Positions 62,730-64,000 of a DNA stretch of 64,000 nucleotides are shown here, in pieces (within the stretch, counting starts at the first letter, position 1; the number at the start of each line of letters is the position of its first letter). The position numbers were made by a program, and so were the translations under genes. This DNA is from Chondrus crispus (taxonomy: Eukaryota; Rhodophyta; Florideophyceae; Gigartinales; Gigartinaceae), in NCBI RefSeq assembly GCF_000350225.1, contig NW_005178745.1:263878-327877 (forward strand), in the 5' to 3' direction. A model generated the notes under the pieces. It was given only the letters and a program-made list of their open reading frames with translations, ran no database searches and was not told where the DNA came from.

Positions 62730-63806
62730 CTACTGGTACGACCCAAAGTCTCCAAGAAACTCGTACGGGTGCAGCGTCTCGATGGGCTCGGAAAAAATAT
62801 CTGCCTGCGGGCCTAGTAGATCCGAAGCCGCAGCTGCCGTTGCCGCAGTAGGGCCCGTTTCGGCCTGACTGACGACTGGCAGTGCCTGCTCGGTTTGCGA
62901 TTGGGATTGATAATGATCCGGTTTGAGATGAGCCACTGGGTCATCCAGATGGCGAGGTGGGTGCACAAAAGGCAGCATAGCAGGATTGAATGTGACTGGT
63001 GCTGAAGGGTCTTGCTGTTGCTGCTGGGGAACCCCCCACGTGGGGGTAGCGGCTACCGGAAGATCAAATGCCTTGGAGAACATGAGCGCCGATTCGGAGG
63101 CAGAGACATCTAGCGGGTATGTAGAGAAGGAGTTGGGCGAAACCAGGGAGGTAGGTGCAGACTCATGTACATTCTGGGAGTGCGTAGATGGAACAAGGAC
63201 GGCGGATGGCTGTCGGGCAGCCGGCGAGGAAGGGGCGCTTACGGCGGATATCGGGGAAGAGTCCGTGCGGCGGGAAAGTTGTTGCTGGGGAGTGGGTAAG
63301 GGGGCAGATGCCGTACCACTTGTTGCATGATTGTGAGGGCGGGGTAAATGCAAACGGTGGTCTTGAAGGTGGGAGGTGAGACGTTGTTCCGGAATTGGCA
63401 AAGCGGCTGCGTCAAGGGCATAATTGGATGTCGCCGCGGGATCTGTCTCAGACAGGGCGGTCGCAGCGGCAGAAGTCGTAGCAGCGGAAGCCGCGGCAGC
63501 AGCAGCTTGCCTAGCTGCGGCGGCTCGAAGACGGGCTCGCTTTGTGCGATAAATGGAACGAGAGCGAAGATTTTGATGAGCCTTGAGATGGTTCGTGAGG
63601 GATGTTTTCCTGACAAAACGGCGGAGACAGTCGGAGTGATGACATTGAAATTCAGGCTGCGGTGGCGGGCGGCGTGGTTGATGCTGCGAAGGAGGAAGAG
63701 GCGGCTGTGACTGCTGAGAGGTAGACGCTGCCGGCCAAGACTCGGAAGATGGTGGTTGCATGACGGTTGGTGCAAGAAGATGTAAGGATGAGAATGGGAA
63801 GGGCAT
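62730..63806 (-). CDS. C2H2 zinc-finger protein
   Basis: 358 codons, no intron needed. One classical finger CHHSDCLRRF...H...H with C55, C60, H73 and H77 (C-x4-C-x12-H-x3-H), followed by a basic, arginine-rich stretch (SRSIYRTKRARLRAA) that may be a nuclear signal. Then alanine-rich, serine/proline-rich and a five-glutamine run near residue 275, with an acidic end. Composition is that of a transcription regulator. ATG at 63804-63806, with an alternative ATG at residue 16. The orthologue is not recognised. A single finger makes sequence-specific binding alone uncertain. Confidence 0.75.
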   Translation of the reverse strand: MPFPFSSLHLLAPTVMQPPSSESWPAASTSQQSQPPLPPSQHQPRRPPPQPEFQCHHSDCLRRFVRKTSLTNHLKAHQNLRSRSIYRTKRARLRAAAARQAAAAAASAATTSAAATALSETDPAATSNYALDAAALPIPEQRLTSHLQDHRLHLPRPHNHATSGTASAPLPTPQQQLSRRTDSSPISAVSAPSSPAARQPSAVLVPSTHSQNVHESAPTSLVSPNSFSTYPLDVSASESALMFSKAFDLPVAATPTWGVPQQQQQDPSAPVTFNPAMLPFVHPPRHLDDPVAHLKPDHYQSQSQTEQALPVVSQAETGPTAATAAAASDLLGPQADIFSEPIETLHPYEFLGDFGSYQ

Positions 63807-64000
63807 GGAGCGGTGGGTGTACGAACAAGGGGGATAGGAAGTAGAAGATATAAGGGAACGAGGGAGCGGGGATGAGGAGTGGGCAGGTCAAGAGCGATGC
63901 CCGATTTGGGACTAACGATTGCGGTGAGAGATGACGACAAAAGAGGGTATCATTGCGAAGAAAGTAGGAGGGAGGTGGAGGAGCGGGGAGGAGAGAACGG

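Noticed and set aside
1-64000. Recoding of TAG as an amino acid
   Set aside because: In-frame TAG codons at 6064, 27030, 37537 and 41574 are striking, but TAA and TGA also interrupt other element genes. The host-like genes at 61326 and 62730 give no support. Ordinary decay is enough.

Overview
The window looks like nuclear DNA from a plastid-bearing eukaryote. The first ~61 kb is a pile of transposable elements nested inside one another. The last ~3 kb holds two ordinary host genes: a complex I assembly factor of the NDUFAF6 type with one 77-bp intron, and a C2H2 zinc-finger protein. A captured piece of an Mfd-type helicase (known from bacteria, and plastid-associated in plants and algae), short or absent introns, and abundant Ty3/gypsy and Ty1/copia elements would fit a florideophyte red alga. 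That assignment is inference; no rRNA or organelle marker is present.

Layout. 1-3251: remnant of a minus-strand chromovirus (A), leaving the window on the left. 3252-44296: one older plus-oriented LTR (E), split into three pieces by two later insertions. Insertion 1 is element B (3818-19030, minus strand, 15.2 kb). It has near-identical 1.1-kb LTRs, gag, protease, RT-RNase H-integrase and chromodomain, plus ~6 kb between pol and the 3' LTR that carries a long antisense reading frame. Insertion 2 is element C (19391-44191, plus strand), a different chromovirus with gag, pol, a broken chromodomain and ~4 kb of extra 3' DNA containing a protein-kinase fragment. The 3' LTR of C is itself split by a 12.4-kb element (31168-43545) with two 3.3-kb inverted arms and a 4-bp target duplication. 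44297-48530: degraded chromovirus D (minus). 48531-51541: unassigned DNA with a RecQ-like helicase fragment. 51542-61098: a copia element with matching LTRs and target duplication. Its leader contains a solo LTR and a zinc-finger reading frame, and its 3' LTR is split by a pogo-like DNA transposon (58562-60799).

The most unusual object is the 12.4-kb inverted-arm element. Its centre encodes a DUF7869-type protein on the minus strand. On the plus strand lies a broken gene whose pieces resemble ParB, a DNA methyltransferase of the motif IV-before-motif I type, and a C-terminal Cys/His zinc finger. Each arm carries a chimaera of host exons (start of a disulfide isomerase, Mfd helicase core, HECT ubiquitin-ligase C-lobe). 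I know no named transposon family with this set.

A second theme is fold-back DNA. Near-perfect short palindromes recur across the elements, and two of them break coding frames in a way that suggests local hairpin-templated insertion. Nearly all element genes carry stops or frameshifts. The copia pol is the only long element polyprotein that reads through intact.
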